From DASQFI01 sp035633215 (GTDB lineage: Bacteria > Acidobacteriota > Vicinamibacteria > Vicinamibacterales > SCN-69-37), in contig DASQFI010000039.1 in assembly GCA_035633215.1 (NCBI GenBank), forward strand, positions 1 to 64,000: DNA of 64,000 nt. Reading direction: 5' to 3'. The notes beneath the pieces are model-generated. The model saw nothing but the letters and a program-made list of their open reading frames with translations. It was not told the DNA's origin and made no database searches. Within the stretch, counting starts at the first letter, position 1; every line of letters starts with the position of its first letter. Positions 34,686-43,468 of the stretch are shown here, one piece after another. Position numbers and translations under genes: made by a program.

Positions 34686-37235
34686 ATGCGTTCCCTGCAA
34701 CGAACTCTCGCGTGCAGCGCGGTCTTCGCGCTGGCGTTTTTCGGCGCGTCGGTGTCGACGTTCGTCGGCTTTGGCGGCGCCGTGCTCGTGGGCGACGGCG
34801 AAGTCTTCGTCGGCGAAGCGGCGAATCAGTTTCGCCCGGGCACCGTTTACGTCTACCGGCGCGGCGGCGCCAGCTGGCAGGAAGCCGCGACGCTGACCGC
34901 GCCGAACGCGGCCGTCGGCGATCAGTTCGGGACCTCACTGGCGCTGGACGGCACGCGGTTGTTCGTCGGCAGCGGCGCCACGGCCGTACACGTGTTCACC
35001 AAGCAGGGCGCCGTCTGGACGGCCCGCACGTCGATCGCGGCCACGGCCGTGCCCGGCCAGAACATTCGGTTTGGCCGCGGGCTCGCGGCAACCGGCGAGT
35101 GGCTGTTCATCGGACGCGAGGCCGCCGGCGCCGGACGTGGGCGGGGCGCGGGCGGCGGAGGCGGCGGGGCGGGCGGCCGTGGCGGCGCCGATGCGGCGCC
35201 GGCGCTGCCGTCGGGCGCCGTGTACGTGTTCAAGCGCGACACCGCCGGCCAGTACGCCCACCATTCCACGCTCGTGTCCGGCGAGGCCACGAGCGCGGGT
35301 GACAACTTCGGCGCGTCGCTCTCGATTGCCGGCAACCTCCTCCTGATTGGCGCGAGCGGCCAGGCGAATCGCGCGGGTGTCGTGCACGAATTTGGCCTCG
35401 ACCCGGATGGGTCGTGGAAACCGCAGCGCTCGTTCGCGCCGCTTGGCGTCCAGGGCGGCGAGCTGTTCGGATCGAACGTCTCGCTCGCCGGCGAGCAGGC
35501 GGTCGTGACCGCGCCGGGCGATGCCGGCGGCTACGGTGCGGCGTACGTGTTTCGGCGGATTGCGCAGACGGGACGAGGCCGCGGCGCAGGAGCCGCCGGC
35601 GGCGCCAACGTGCCCGCGCCAGCGGCGGCGGGCGCCGCGCCCGGTCAAGCAGGCGCGCCGGCCGGCAACTTCACCTGGGTCGAGCTCGCACGCCTGGCCG
35701 CACCCACCAGCTCTCGCACCGATCAATTCGCCGCGGCGATTGCGAGCTCCGAAAATGAAGTCTGGGTGGGCGCGCCGCGCGCCGGAGGACCTGGCCGCGT
35801 GTACGTCTTTCCGGGCAACGCTACAGGCTTCCAGATTGACGGCTTCAAGATCCTGGGGCCGAGCTGGACCGAGGCGGTAGCCGCCGGCGTGGCCGTGTCG
35901 GTGCGCGGCAACCTCGCCGCGGTCGGCGCCAGCGGGGCGAACCGCAACGCGGGCGGCGTGCTGATTTACGAGCGAGACGGCTTTGGCGTCTGGCGCGAGC
36001 AGCCGATGATCACCACGCCGACGCTCGACGAGCTGCCCATGATGACCGGCACCGAGCGCCGGTGCAGCGGCGCGGGCAAAGTCGAAATGTTCGACTGCGG
36101 CGCCGCCGATCTGCTCTCCTTCCTGCCGCCCTCGAAGCTGACGTACGACGGTCACTACATTCCGATGAGCAGTCTGTGGGGCTGGACGGACGCGCAGACC
36201 AAGCAGGAATGGGCGCTGCTCGGCCGGCGCGATGGCTCGACGTTCGTCGACATCACGAACCCGACACGTCCGATCGCGGTCGCCGATCTCCCGCTCACCG
36301 AAGGCGCGCGGCCGAGCTCGTGGCGCGAGATGAAAGTCTACAAGGATCACGCCTACATCGTCTCCGACGGCGCGGGCCCGCACGGCATGCAGATCTTCGA
36401 CCTCACGCGCCTGCGGACGATGAAGCCGCAGCCGAACGGGCTGCCGCAGAAGGTCGAGGCCGACTTCATCTACCGCAACGTCAACAGCGTGCACGACATC
36501 GTCATCAACGAAGAGAGCGGGTTCGCGTATCCGGTCGGATCGAGCGGCGGTGGCACGACGTGCGGCGGCGGTCTGCACATGGTCGACATCCGCGAGCCCA
36601 AGAACCCGAAGTTCGTCGGCTGCTTCGCGGACGCGGAAACCGGGCGCGCGCGCACCGGCTACATCCACGATGCGCAGTGCGTGACGTACAAGGGCCCGGA
36701 CAAGCGCTACAAGGGCCACGAGATCTGCATCGGCTCGAACGAGATTGCCGTCAGCATCCAGGACGTCACCGACAAGACGAAGCCGCGCGTCATTTCACGT
36801 GCGACGTATCCGAAAGTCGGCTACACGCACCAGGGCTGGCTCACCGAGGACCATCGCTACTTCTATCTCGACGACGAAACCGACGAGACGGGAAACCTGG
36901 TCGAAAAGACACGGACGCTCGTCTTCGACTTCATCGACCTCGAGAACCCGAAGCTCATCAAGGAGCACATGGGCGTCGAAGCGTCGTCCGATCACAACCA
37001 ATACGTGAAGGGCGACCTGCTCTACCAGGCAAACTACCGGTCCGGCGTCCGGATCCTGAGCATCAAGGACCCGGCCAACCCGAAGGAAGTCGCGTTCTTC
37101 GATACGGATCCTTTCCGTCCGAACACGGCCGGGTTCAACGGCGCCTGGAACGTGTTTCCGTTCTTCAAGAGCGGGACGATCATCATCAGCAGCATCGAGC
37201 AAGGTCTGTTCATGATCAGGACCGCCGACAGATGA
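34686..37235 (+). CDS. Secreted FG-GAP/LVIVD beta-propeller protein (choice-of-anchor B type)
   Basis: 849 residues from ATG 34686 with GAGGAG upstream; the open frame before it is not coding. Signal peptide RSLQRTLACSAVFALAFFGA. Residues about 25-440 are FG-GAP-like units (GDQFGTSLALDG, GDNFGASLSIAG, GELFGSNVSLAG, TDQFAAAIASSE); residues about 490-845 are LVIVD repeats (STFVDITNPTRPIAVADLPL, MQIFDLTRL, LHMVDIREPKNPKFVGCF, VRILSIKDPANPKEVAFFD). Two Gly/Arg/Ala-rich inserts split the first propeller, each containing GRGRGAG. Substrate or partner unknown; likely surface or periplasmic. Its stop overlaps the next gene (ATGA). Confidence 0.85.
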   Translation: MRSLQRTLACSAVFALAFFGASVSTFVGFGGAVLVGDGEVFVGEAANQFRPGTVYVYRRGGASWQEAATLTAPNAAVGDQFGTSLALDGTRLFVGSGATAVHVFTKQGAVWTARTSIAATAVPGQNIRFGRGLAATGEWLFIGREAAGAGRGRGAGGGGGGAGGRGGADAAPALPSGAVYVFKRDTAGQYAHHSTLVSGEATSAGDNFGASLSIAGNLLLIGASGQANRAGVVHEFGLDPDGSWKPQRSFAPLGVQGGELFGSNVSLAGEQAVVTAPGDAGGYGAAYVFRRIAQTGRGRGAGAAGGANVPAPAAAGAAPGQAGAPAGNFTWVELARLAAPTSSRTDQFAAAIASSENEVWVGAPRAGGPGRVYVFPGNATGFQIDGFKILGPSWTEAVAAGVAVSVRGNLAAVGASGANRNAGGVLIYERDGFGVWREQPMITTPTLDELPMMTGTERRCSGAGKVEMFDCGAADLLSFLPPSKLTYDGHYIPMSSLWGWTDAQTKQEWALLGRRDGSTFVDITNPTRPIAVADLPLTEGARPSSWREMKVYKDHAYIVSDGAGPHGMQIFDLTRLRTMKPQPNGLPQKVEADFIYRNVNSVHDIVINEESGFAYPVGSSGGGTTCGGGLHMVDIREPKNPKFVGCFADAETGRARTGYIHDAQCVTYKGPDKRYKGHEICIGSNEIAVSIQDVTDKTKPRVISRATYPKVGYTHQGWLTEDHRYFYLDDETDETGNLVEKTRTLVFDFIDLENPKLIKEHMGVEASSDHNQYVKGDLLYQANYRSGVRILSIKDPANPKEVAFFDTDPFRPNTAGFNGAWNVFPFFKSGTIIISSIEQGLFMIRTADR

Positions 37236-38290
37236 GAGCGCGACTGAGCGCCGTCCTTCTCGTTGCGGTTGTTCTCGGGGGCACGATCCTCGCCGGCACG
37301 CAAGCCGCGGATCTGCTGTACGTGTGCATCCAGGACGACGCGAAGATCGCCGTGGTGGACATGGCGGCCAGGTCGGTCGTGAGGACGATCGACGTCACGA
37401 AGCTCGGCTTCCCCACCACCGCCAAGCCGCACTACATCGTCGTGGAACCCGGCGGAGCGAACTGGTACGTCTCGCTGATCGGCGCCAACCGGGTGGTCAA
37501 GTTCGATCGCCAGGACAACGTGGTCGGGCAGTTCGAAATGGAGACGCCGGGGATGCTCGCGCTCGAGGGCACCGAGCGGCTGGTCGTGACGCGATCGATG
37601 AGCGCCGTCAACCCGCCGAAGCGGATTGCCATCGTCCGGCGAACGACGATGCAAGGGGACGAACTGGACGTGCTGTTCCCGCGGCCGCATCCAGTGGCCG
37701 TCGCGAACGGACATGCGTACACCGGCAGTCTGGGCGTCAATCAGATCGCCAGCGTCGTACTCGCCGACGACAAGGTCGATGTGATGCCGATCGCGGGTCC
37801 GACGCACTCGCTGGTGCAGTTCACCGTCTCGCCCGACCGCAAGACACTCGTCGGATCGACGGACGTCTCGGGACAGCTCCTCGTCTTCAGTCTGGCGCAG
37901 CCGGCCAGGCCCGCGCTCGTGAAGTCGATTGATGTGGGCAAAATGGCGTTCGATCCCGTGTACACGCCCGACGGCCGATTTGTCTGGGTCCCGATCAAGA
38001 GCACGAACGAGATCGTCGTGATCGACGCGGCCGCGTGGAAGGAAGTGGCCCGCATCAGGAACGAGGCGTTCAAGCAGCCGCACCAGGTCGTCTTCTCCAC
38101 GGACGGCGCCACGGCGTTCGTCACGAACAACAACAAGATGGACCACATGGCCGATCCCGCCCACGCCGAGCATGCGATGCCCACCGGCGACGGCACGGCG
38201 TCGCTCGTCGTGATCGACGTCAGGACGCGGCGTGTCGAGAAGGCGATCGCGCTCGGAAAGAACCTTACAGGGATGGGGAGTGCCCGCTAG
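37232..38290 (+). CDS. Secreted YncE-like/cytochrome-d1-type beta-propeller protein
   Basis: 352 residues from ATG 37232, overlapping the upstream stop. Signal peptide RLSAVLLVAVVLGGTILAGT. Repeats of about 45 residues with VxVxDxxxxxVxxxI patterns (KIAVVDMAARSVVRTIDV, QVVFSTDGATAFVTNNN, SLVVIDVRTRRVEKAIALG) indicate a seven-bladed YncE-type propeller. A KMDHMADPAHAEHAM stretch near residue 310 is rich in His and Met and could bind metal (copper, as inference). It continues a three-gene propeller locus and overlaps the next gene by 11 bases. Confidence 0.82.
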   Translation: MRARLSAVLLVAVVLGGTILAGTQAADLLYVCIQDDAKIAVVDMAARSVVRTIDVTKLGFPTTAKPHYIVVEPGGANWYVSLIGANRVVKFDRQDNVVGQFEMETPGMLALEGTERLVVTRSMSAVNPPKRIAIVRRTTMQGDELDVLFPRPHPVAVANGHAYTGSLGVNQIASVVLADDKVDVMPIAGPTHSLVQFTVSPDRKTLVGSTDVSGQLLVFSLAQPARPALVKSIDVGKMAFDPVYTPDGRFVWVPIKSTNEIVVIDAAAWKEVARIRNEAFKQPHQVVFSTDGATAFVTNNNKMDHMADPAHAEHAMPTGDGTASLVVIDVRTRRVEKAIALGKNLTGMGSAR

Positions 38291-40157
38291 CATCAGAACG
38301 ACCCCGATCATTGCGCTGGCATGCCTGAGCTCGATCCTGAGCGCGACACCACCACGGCAGCCAGCCCCTGGGACGTTTGAGCGATCGATCGCGCCGTTCG
38401 TCGTCGAAAAAGACACAGGCGAGCCGTACGCGCTTCCCTTTCTCGGCGGATTCGACGTGCCCCGGCCGCAATTCGTGGACATCGACGCCGACGGCGACCA
38501 CGATCTGTTCGTCCAGGAGTATCCCAACGCCGTCGCGTTCTTCGAAAACAGCGGGAGCGCGAAGGCGCCGAGATACGAATGGCGGACCGATCGCTATCTG
38601 AATCTCGAGATCGGGGAATGGTACCGGTTCGTCGATCTCGACGCGGATGGTGACTTCGACCTGCTGTCCGAGCTCAGGTTCAGCCACGTCCGGTTCTATC
38701 GCAACACCGGCAGCCGCACAGCCGCGGCGTTCGAGGACGCTTGGGCGCTCAAGGACACCGAGGGCAACGACATCTTTCTCGATCGACAGAACATCCCGGC
38801 GTTCGTGGACCTCGACTGCGACAAGCGGCTCGACATGTTCGTCGGCCGCGTCGAAGGCACGGTCGCGCGCTACGAGGCCGAACGGCCGGGCGCCGAGCGG
38901 CTCGCGTTCATTCAGGAGCAGTTCGAGGGGATCGAGATCATCGGGCGGATTGGGGACGACCTCGGGTTTCGTTTTCTACCGTCTTTCGCGAAAACGAAAC
39001 CCGAGGTCCTTTCCCGAGCGCCCTCGAGGCGCCACGGCGCGAACGCGCTGGCGTTCGCAGACTTCGACGGCGATCAGGATCAGGACCTGTTCTGGGGCGA
39101 CTTCTTCGAGCCGGGTGTGCTGCTCATCGAGAACATCGGCCGGACGTGCAGCTCGCCGTCGTTCCAGGTCGATCCGGTGCAGCTCCCGTTCGCTGCCGCG
39201 ACCCGAACCAGCGGCTACAACGCGCCCGCGCCGATCGACCTCGATCTCGACGGGGATCTCGATTTCCTGATGGGCGTCCTCGGCGGCGCGTTCAACCCGG
39301 TTGCGACGTCCGCCGACAACTTCTACTTCTGGGAACGGACCGCGGCCGACCGCCTAGAGCTTCGCACGAAGCGCTTCCTCGACGGTATCGACCTCGGCAG
39401 CGAGACCGTGCCCTCGCTCGCCGACGTCGACGGCGACGGCGATCTCGATCTGGTGGTTGGCAACAAGGTCGATCCCGCGGCGAACGACGCCGGCCGGCTG
39501 TCGATCTTCACCAACACGGGGACGAAGTCTGCCCCGTCATTCCGGTTGACCGAGACGCTTCGCCTGACCGAGGCGTATCACCTGGCGCCCGCGTTCGGAG
39601 ATCTCGACGGCGACGGCGACGCGGACATGCTGCTTGGCACCTGGAATCACGACATCCTGCTGTTTCGAAATACCGGTGCCGCCGGCGCGTCGCGCTGGAA
39701 GCTGGACGAGCCGGCGACGATCCGGCCGCCGAAAGCGAGCCACTCGACCCCGGCGCTCGTCGATATCGACGGCGATCGCGACCTCGACATGTTCGTCGGG
39801 CAGGCCAACGGCAGCGTGCTGTTCTATCGGAACGCCGGGACACCAAAGGCGCCGCGGTTCGATATCGTGACCGGCGCGCTCGACGAGCTGCGGGCCGGCC
39901 GTCGCAGCGTGCCGAGCCTGGCGGACATCGATGGCGACGGCCGCATCGATCTCATCGTCGGCCGCGAATCCGGCGGCGCGTCGGTCTATCGCAACGCCGG
40001 GTCCGGCGCCGCCCTGAGGTTCGTCGAGTCCAGGGAGCTGGCGATTGCGCTCCCGGCCGGTGCCGCGCCCGCGTTCGGCGATATCAACGGCGACGGGAAG
40101 CTTGATCTGGTGTCGGGGACGCTGAGCGGGGGTGTGGTGTTCTATCGGGGCAAGTAG
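38280..40157 (+). CDS. Secreted FG-GAP/VCBS repeat protein with calcium-binding loops
   Basis: 625 residues; a GTG at 38280 (signal PASIRTTPIIALACLSSILS) overlaps the upstream stop by 11 bases and fits better than the longer frame from 38232. Repeated DxDxDGDxD loops (DIDADGDHDLF, DLDADGDFDLL, DFDGDQDQDLF, DLDLDGDLDFL, DVDGDGDLDLV, DLDGDGDADML, DIDGDRDLDMF, DINGDGKLDLV) define FG-GAP/VCBS blades that bind calcium. An 51 bp palindrome (repeat A) lies in frame at 38958-39008 and encodes DLGFRFLPSFAKTKPEV between two blades. It converges on and overlaps by 16 bases the CehA-fusion gene. Confidence 0.85.
   Translation: MPASIRTTPIIALACLSSILSATPPRQPAPGTFERSIAPFVVEKDTGEPYALPFLGGFDVPRPQFVDIDADGDHDLFVQEYPNAVAFFENSGSAKAPRYEWRTDRYLNLEIGEWYRFVDLDADGDFDLLSELRFSHVRFYRNTGSRTAAAFEDAWALKDTEGNDIFLDRQNIPAFVDLDCDKRLDMFVGRVEGTVARYEAERPGAERLAFIQEQFEGIEIIGRIGDDLGFRFLPSFAKTKPEVLSRAPSRRHGANALAFADFDGDQDQDLFWGDFFEPGVLLIENIGRTCSSPSFQVDPVQLPFAAATRTSGYNAPAPIDLDLDGDLDFLMGVLGGAFNPVATSADNFYFWERTAADRLELRTKRFLDGIDLGSETVPSLADVDGDGDLDLVVGNKVDPAANDAGRLSIFTNTGTKSAPSFRLTETLRLTEAYHLAPAFGDLDGDGDADMLLGTWNHDILLFRNTGAAGASRWKLDEPATIRPPKASHSTPALVDIDGDRDLDMFVGQANGSVLFYRNAGTPKAPRFDIVTGALDELRAGRRSVPSLADIDGDGRIDLIVGRESGGASVYRNAGSGAALRFVESRELAIALPAGAAPAFGDINGDGKLDLVSGTLSGGVVFYRGK
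38958..39008. repeat. Palindrome family A, copy 1, inside a coding region
   Basis: Perfect 18 bp arms (GACCTCGGGTTTCGTTTT at 38958-38975 and its reverse complement at 38991-39008) with a 15-base loop. Copies 2 and 3 are at 45108-45158 and 53529-53580. Here the 51 bp length is divisible by three and keeps the FG-GAP gene open. Confidence 0.88.
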
Positions 40158-42643
40158 GGCGATCCCGCGAGCTTCGCGTAGACCGCCCGCGCCTGATCGA
40201 TCTCCTTCTTGAACCTCTCGCGCTCGGCATCGGACCGCCAGTTGGAGCTGCCGACGCGCGCCCAGATCGCATCGACCACGGCGGCCAGGAACTTCGCGTC
40301 CTCCTTCGACACCCACGGCGTGTCGCCGCGGACCACGTAGACCGGCGTCGTTTGCGCAAACGCGTAGCTGTCGGCGACGGCCCTCGAGGGCGGGCCGACG
40401 ACGCGAGCGGCGATCCAGCCGCCATCGGGAATCGCGACGACGTCGTTGAACTCGAGCGGGGTGGAGCCAGCGGCGCGCTTCACCGTCGCTGCCGGCTTGC
40501 CATTGACGAGGATCTCGAGTGTGTCGACGGGCGCGATCGAGTGAACCACCGCGCGGACCCGAACGCCGGCCGGCGCCGATGCCGGAAGCTTCAGCTCCGA
40601 ACCTGGATCCCGTCCTTCCACCGCCAGCAGGACCAGCGGACCGGTCGTGCCGAACGTCCGTCCGGCGTTGACCGCCGCGATCCAGGAAGCGACCGTCAGG
40701 CGTCCGGTCACCTTCGCATACGTCCGATCCGTGCCCGGCGGCGGGTCGCGCCAGACGTCGGGGAAGTTGTCCGTGCCACCGGTTGCCGCGACTCGGAACC
40801 CGCAGTTGAGCAGCTTGTAATACATCTCCGCCGACGCCCGCTCGTCGGAGTAGAGGCTGACGACGTCGTAGAACTCGCCCTTGCCGAGCGCGACGTCCAC
40901 CGGAATCAGCGAACCGGCCCAGCCAGCCGGGTTCGGCGACGAGTTCGTGTACGGGTGCATGAACCCGGCGATGCCGCCCTGCGCGCGCGCGCCGTCGAGG
41001 TACGGGATATCGCTCGCGACCTGCTCGTAAGGCGTGTTGTTGGCGCCGCCGGTGAGCGGCAGGATGTACCGGCTGAGCCCGAGCATGCCGATGTGGCCCA
41101 GGGAACCGCGGAACTCCTCGGAGAACTGCATCCAGTGCGTCGGCGTCGAGAGCGGAGACGGCTCGCCGGTGAGGTCCGCCCAGCGTCCCATCAACCGCGT
41201 GCCGTCCATGTGGATCAAAATGTTCGACACGTGGAGATCCTCGCCGAGCGACTGATCGAACAGGGTGCGATGCGTCAGGCCGAAGCGGCCCTGATGAAGA
41301 TCGTGCGCGTGCGTGTCCCCTGAGTACCAGCCCAGCGCCGGAAGATCGACGAGTCGCTTGATCGAGAGCGTGACTCGCGTGACCGCGCCGGGTGTCACGT
41401 CGACCGTCGCGGTGGCGGGCGTGAATTCGAATCCGCGCATCGCCTCGAGCGACACACGTCCCGCCGGCACCTGGACGTCGAACTCGCCGCGCGTATGGAA
41501 GTAGTGGGTTTCGCTCACGGCAATCACGCGCGCGAACCCATCGTCGGGCGCGTACGCGCGGCCGTCGGCGGCGACGAGGTGCACGCGCCCGGCCACCGGG
41601 CGGCCGTCCGCACCGACGATGCGGCCCTGCACGCGGCCCGAGGGCACGCGCGCTCGCCGGCTGGAGATGACGACACGACGCCAGGACGACGCGGGTCCGC
41701 CGCCCGCGGGCGCGACATAGAGCGCCATCGGGCCGGCGCGATTCGAGATGAACGCGAATGCAGTGCCGTCCGGCGACGGCGCCGGCGAGAACTCGCCCAT
41801 CGGGTCGTTCGTCACGACGACCGGATTGCCGCCGTCGGAGGCGACCATCGCGACGTCGTTCGAGCCCATTTCGTCCGACCCGAAGAGGAACGCGCGGCCG
41901 TCGGGCGTCCATTTCGGCCGCATCCGGTACTCGGACTCTTCGTAGTGAACGAGCGTCCCGGCCGACTGTGCCTCCGCGCCTGCTGCGCCCGCGGGCGCGG
42001 CGGCTCCGAGCGAGGCGACTGGCCTGGTCCAGATCCCGCCGGTCCCCAGGCGCCCGCTCACCGGACTGACGTACGCCAGCGTCCGGCCATCGGGTGACAC
42101 CGCAGGCTGCAGCTGGTCGCCGTTCGCGGCAATCGCCGGCTCGATCGACTTGTCCGCCATCCGCAGCCGGAAGATGTCGAAACCGCGTCCCCGACCGACG
42201 AAGAACAGTTCCTTGCTGTCGCGGCTCCACGTCGGCTCGAGCTCGACCTCGGGCGCGCTCGTGAGGCGCGTGACGCCGCCGTCGGATCCGACGACGCCGA
42301 TGTCGAGGTTGCCGCCGGTGTCGATCGTCATCGCGATCGACCGCCCGTCCGGGCTCCACTCGGGCTCGAAGTAGTACCAGGGGCCTTGCGTCAGCGCGAC
42401 CGCTTCGCCGCCTTCGGCCGGCACTTTCCAGATGTCACCCTGCATCGAAAACGCCAGCCACTTCCCGTCCGGGCTCCAGGTCGGTTCCGAGGGGCCGGTC
42501 GTGACTTCCGGAAACAGATGACGTTCGACGCGATCGGAGAATCCAAATCTCGAAGGACCCGCGACCGGACTCGCGGCTGCCGCGAATGCTAGGATCGCTG
42601 CCAGACCAATGCGTCGTTTGTTATTTGCACTCGCTGGCATCAT
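40142..42643 (-). CDS. Fusion of a TolB-type WD40-like propeller with a CehA/McbA-type PHP metallohydrolase domain
   Basis: About 833 residues from ATG 42643 (or 42640). After a short signal region (RRIGLAAILAFAAAASPVAG), residues about 40-330 are PD40/TolB repeats (EPTWSPDGKWLAFSM, EPEWSPDGRSIAMTI, QPAVSPDGRTLAYVS, RPKWTPDGRAFLFGS). From about residue 360 comes a carboxypeptidase-like beta domain, then a PHP-like metal site GDTHAHDLHQG (about 444), GFMHPYTNSSPNPAG and TGGTDNFPDVWRDPP, as in CehA/McbA hydrolases. Substrate unknown. The 5' end overlaps the divergent cyclophilin gene by 35 bases. Confidence 0.82.
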   Translation of the reverse strand: MMPASANNKRRIGLAAILAFAAAASPVAGPSRFGFSDRVERHLFPEVTTGPSEPTWSPDGKWLAFSMQGDIWKVPAEGGEAVALTQGPWYYFEPEWSPDGRSIAMTIDTGGNLDIGVVGSDGGVTRLTSAPEVELEPTWSRDSKELFFVGRGRGFDIFRLRMADKSIEPAIAANGDQLQPAVSPDGRTLAYVSPVSGRLGTGGIWTRPVASLGAAAPAGAAGAEAQSAGTLVHYEESEYRMRPKWTPDGRAFLFGSDEMGSNDVAMVASDGGNPVVVTNDPMGEFSPAPSPDGTAFAFISNRAGPMALYVAPAGGGPASSWRRVVISSRRARVPSGRVQGRIVGADGRPVAGRVHLVAADGRAYAPDDGFARVIAVSETHYFHTRGEFDVQVPAGRVSLEAMRGFEFTPATATVDVTPGAVTRVTLSIKRLVDLPALGWYSGDTHAHDLHQGRFGLTHRTLFDQSLGEDLHVSNILIHMDGTRLMGRWADLTGEPSPLSTPTHWMQFSEEFRGSLGHIGMLGLSRYILPLTGGANNTPYEQVASDIPYLDGARAQGGIAGFMHPYTNSSPNPAGWAGSLIPVDVALGKGEFYDVVSLYSDERASAEMYYKLLNCGFRVAATGGTDNFPDVWRDPPPGTDRTYAKVTGRLTVASWIAAVNAGRTFGTTGPLVLLAVEGRDPGSELKLPASAPAGVRVRAVVHSIAPVDTLEILVNGKPAATVKRAAGSTPLEFNDVVAIPDGGWIAARVVGPPSRAVADSYAFAQTTPVYVVRGDTPWVSKEDAKFLAAVVDAIWARVGSSNWRSDAERERFKKEIDQARAVYAKLAGSPYLPR

Positions 42644-43298
42644 CGCTCTGTCAGCCGGGTTGTTCCGTGAATCCTCGACGGCAACGACATCTCCACAAGT
42701 CAATCGTGTGCTGCTGCTGAACGCGGACGCGCCGGAGTTTCAGGCGCCGGCTCCGGCCGTGTCGCACCTGGCGCTCGAGACCAGCCGCGGTACGGTGCTG
42801 ATCGAGGTCGTACGGGACTGGGGACCGCGAGGTGCCGACCGCTTTTACAACCTCGCCCGGCACGGATATTACGACGAGAACCGCTTCTTCCGCGTCAACC
42901 CTGGGCGCTGGACCCAGTTCGGAATCAACGGCGATCCGGCAATCGCCAAAGCCTGGCGCTCGAGGACGTTTCCAGACGACCCGTTCAAGACGTCAAACAC
43001 GCGCGGGACCGTGGCATTCGCGTTCGCGGTGCCGAACGGCAGGACCACGCAAGTTTTCTTTAACCTCGGCGACAACTCTCCGACGCACGATGCGCCGAAC
43101 ACGGAACCGTTCGTCCCCTTCGGGCGCGTCATCACCGGCATGGACATCGTCGACAGCTTCAACGCGGAGTATCGCGAAGGGCCCGGCGGCATCCGCGCGG
43201 GCAAACAGGATCCGTTCTTCGAGGGCGGCAACGCGTGGCTGCTGAAAGAGTTCCCGAAGCTGGATTACATCAGAAAAGTGGGCGTCGTAAAGCACTGA
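42609..43298 (+). CDS. Secreted cyclophilin-type peptidylprolyl isomerase
   Basis: 229 residues. Signal peptide RRLLFALAGIIALSAGLF, then a cyclophilin domain: VSHLALETSRGTVLIEVVRDWGP, RFYNLARHGYYDENRFFRVNPG, NTRGTVAFAFAVPNGRTTQVFFNLGD, EPFVPFGRVITGMDIVDSF. The catalytic Arg/Phe/Gln set is partly present (FFRV, TQVFFN). It should assist proline isomerisation in exported proteins. Its start lies within the antisense 5' end of the CehA-fusion gene. Downstream it converges on the M1 peptidase across repeat E. Confidence 0.9.
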   Translation: MRRLLFALAGIIALSAGLFRESSTATTSPQVNRVLLLNADAPEFQAPAPAVSHLALETSRGTVLIEVVRDWGPRGADRFYNLARHGYYDENRFFRVNPGRWTQFGINGDPAIAKAWRSRTFPDDPFKTSNTRGTVAFAFAVPNGRTTQVFFNLGDNSPTHDAPNTEPFVPFGRVITGMDIVDSFNAEYREGPGGIRAGKQDPFFEGGNAWLLKEFPKLDYIRKVGVVKH

Positions 43299-43321
43299 AT
43301 CAGTCGAAAAACCCTGAAACG

Positions 43322-43443
43322 CACTTGTCGGTACGGCAGGTACGGCGGGTCCGTGGAACGAGCTGACGCTGGTTCATCTTTCTTAAGGAAAATGACCAGC
43401 ATCAGGTTCCTTGGACCCGTCGTACCCGTCGTACCGACAAGTG
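43322..43443. repeat. GTACGACGGG palindromic repeat D/E, copy 2
   Basis: A 122 bp imperfect palindrome bounded by perfect CACTTGTCGGTAC and GTACCGACAAGTG, with GGGTCC/GGACCC inside and a nested CTGGTTCATCTT... AATGACCAGC arm. It shares outer arms and the ATGACCAG-ATCAGGTTCCTTGGACC stretch with copy 1 at 23261-23386. It lies between convergent genes. Confidence 0.8.
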
Positions 43444-43468
43444 CATTTCACTCCATGACCAGTGCTTT

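Noticed and set aside
34935..36719. A 594-codon minus-strand frame
   Set aside because: Antisense of the FG-GAP/LVIVD gene with no recognisable fold.
39537..42359. A 940-codon minus-strand frame
   Set aside because: Arg/Ala/Gly-rich translation overlapping the CehA-fusion gene in another frame and the antisense of the FG-GAP gene; typical of GC-rich DNA.
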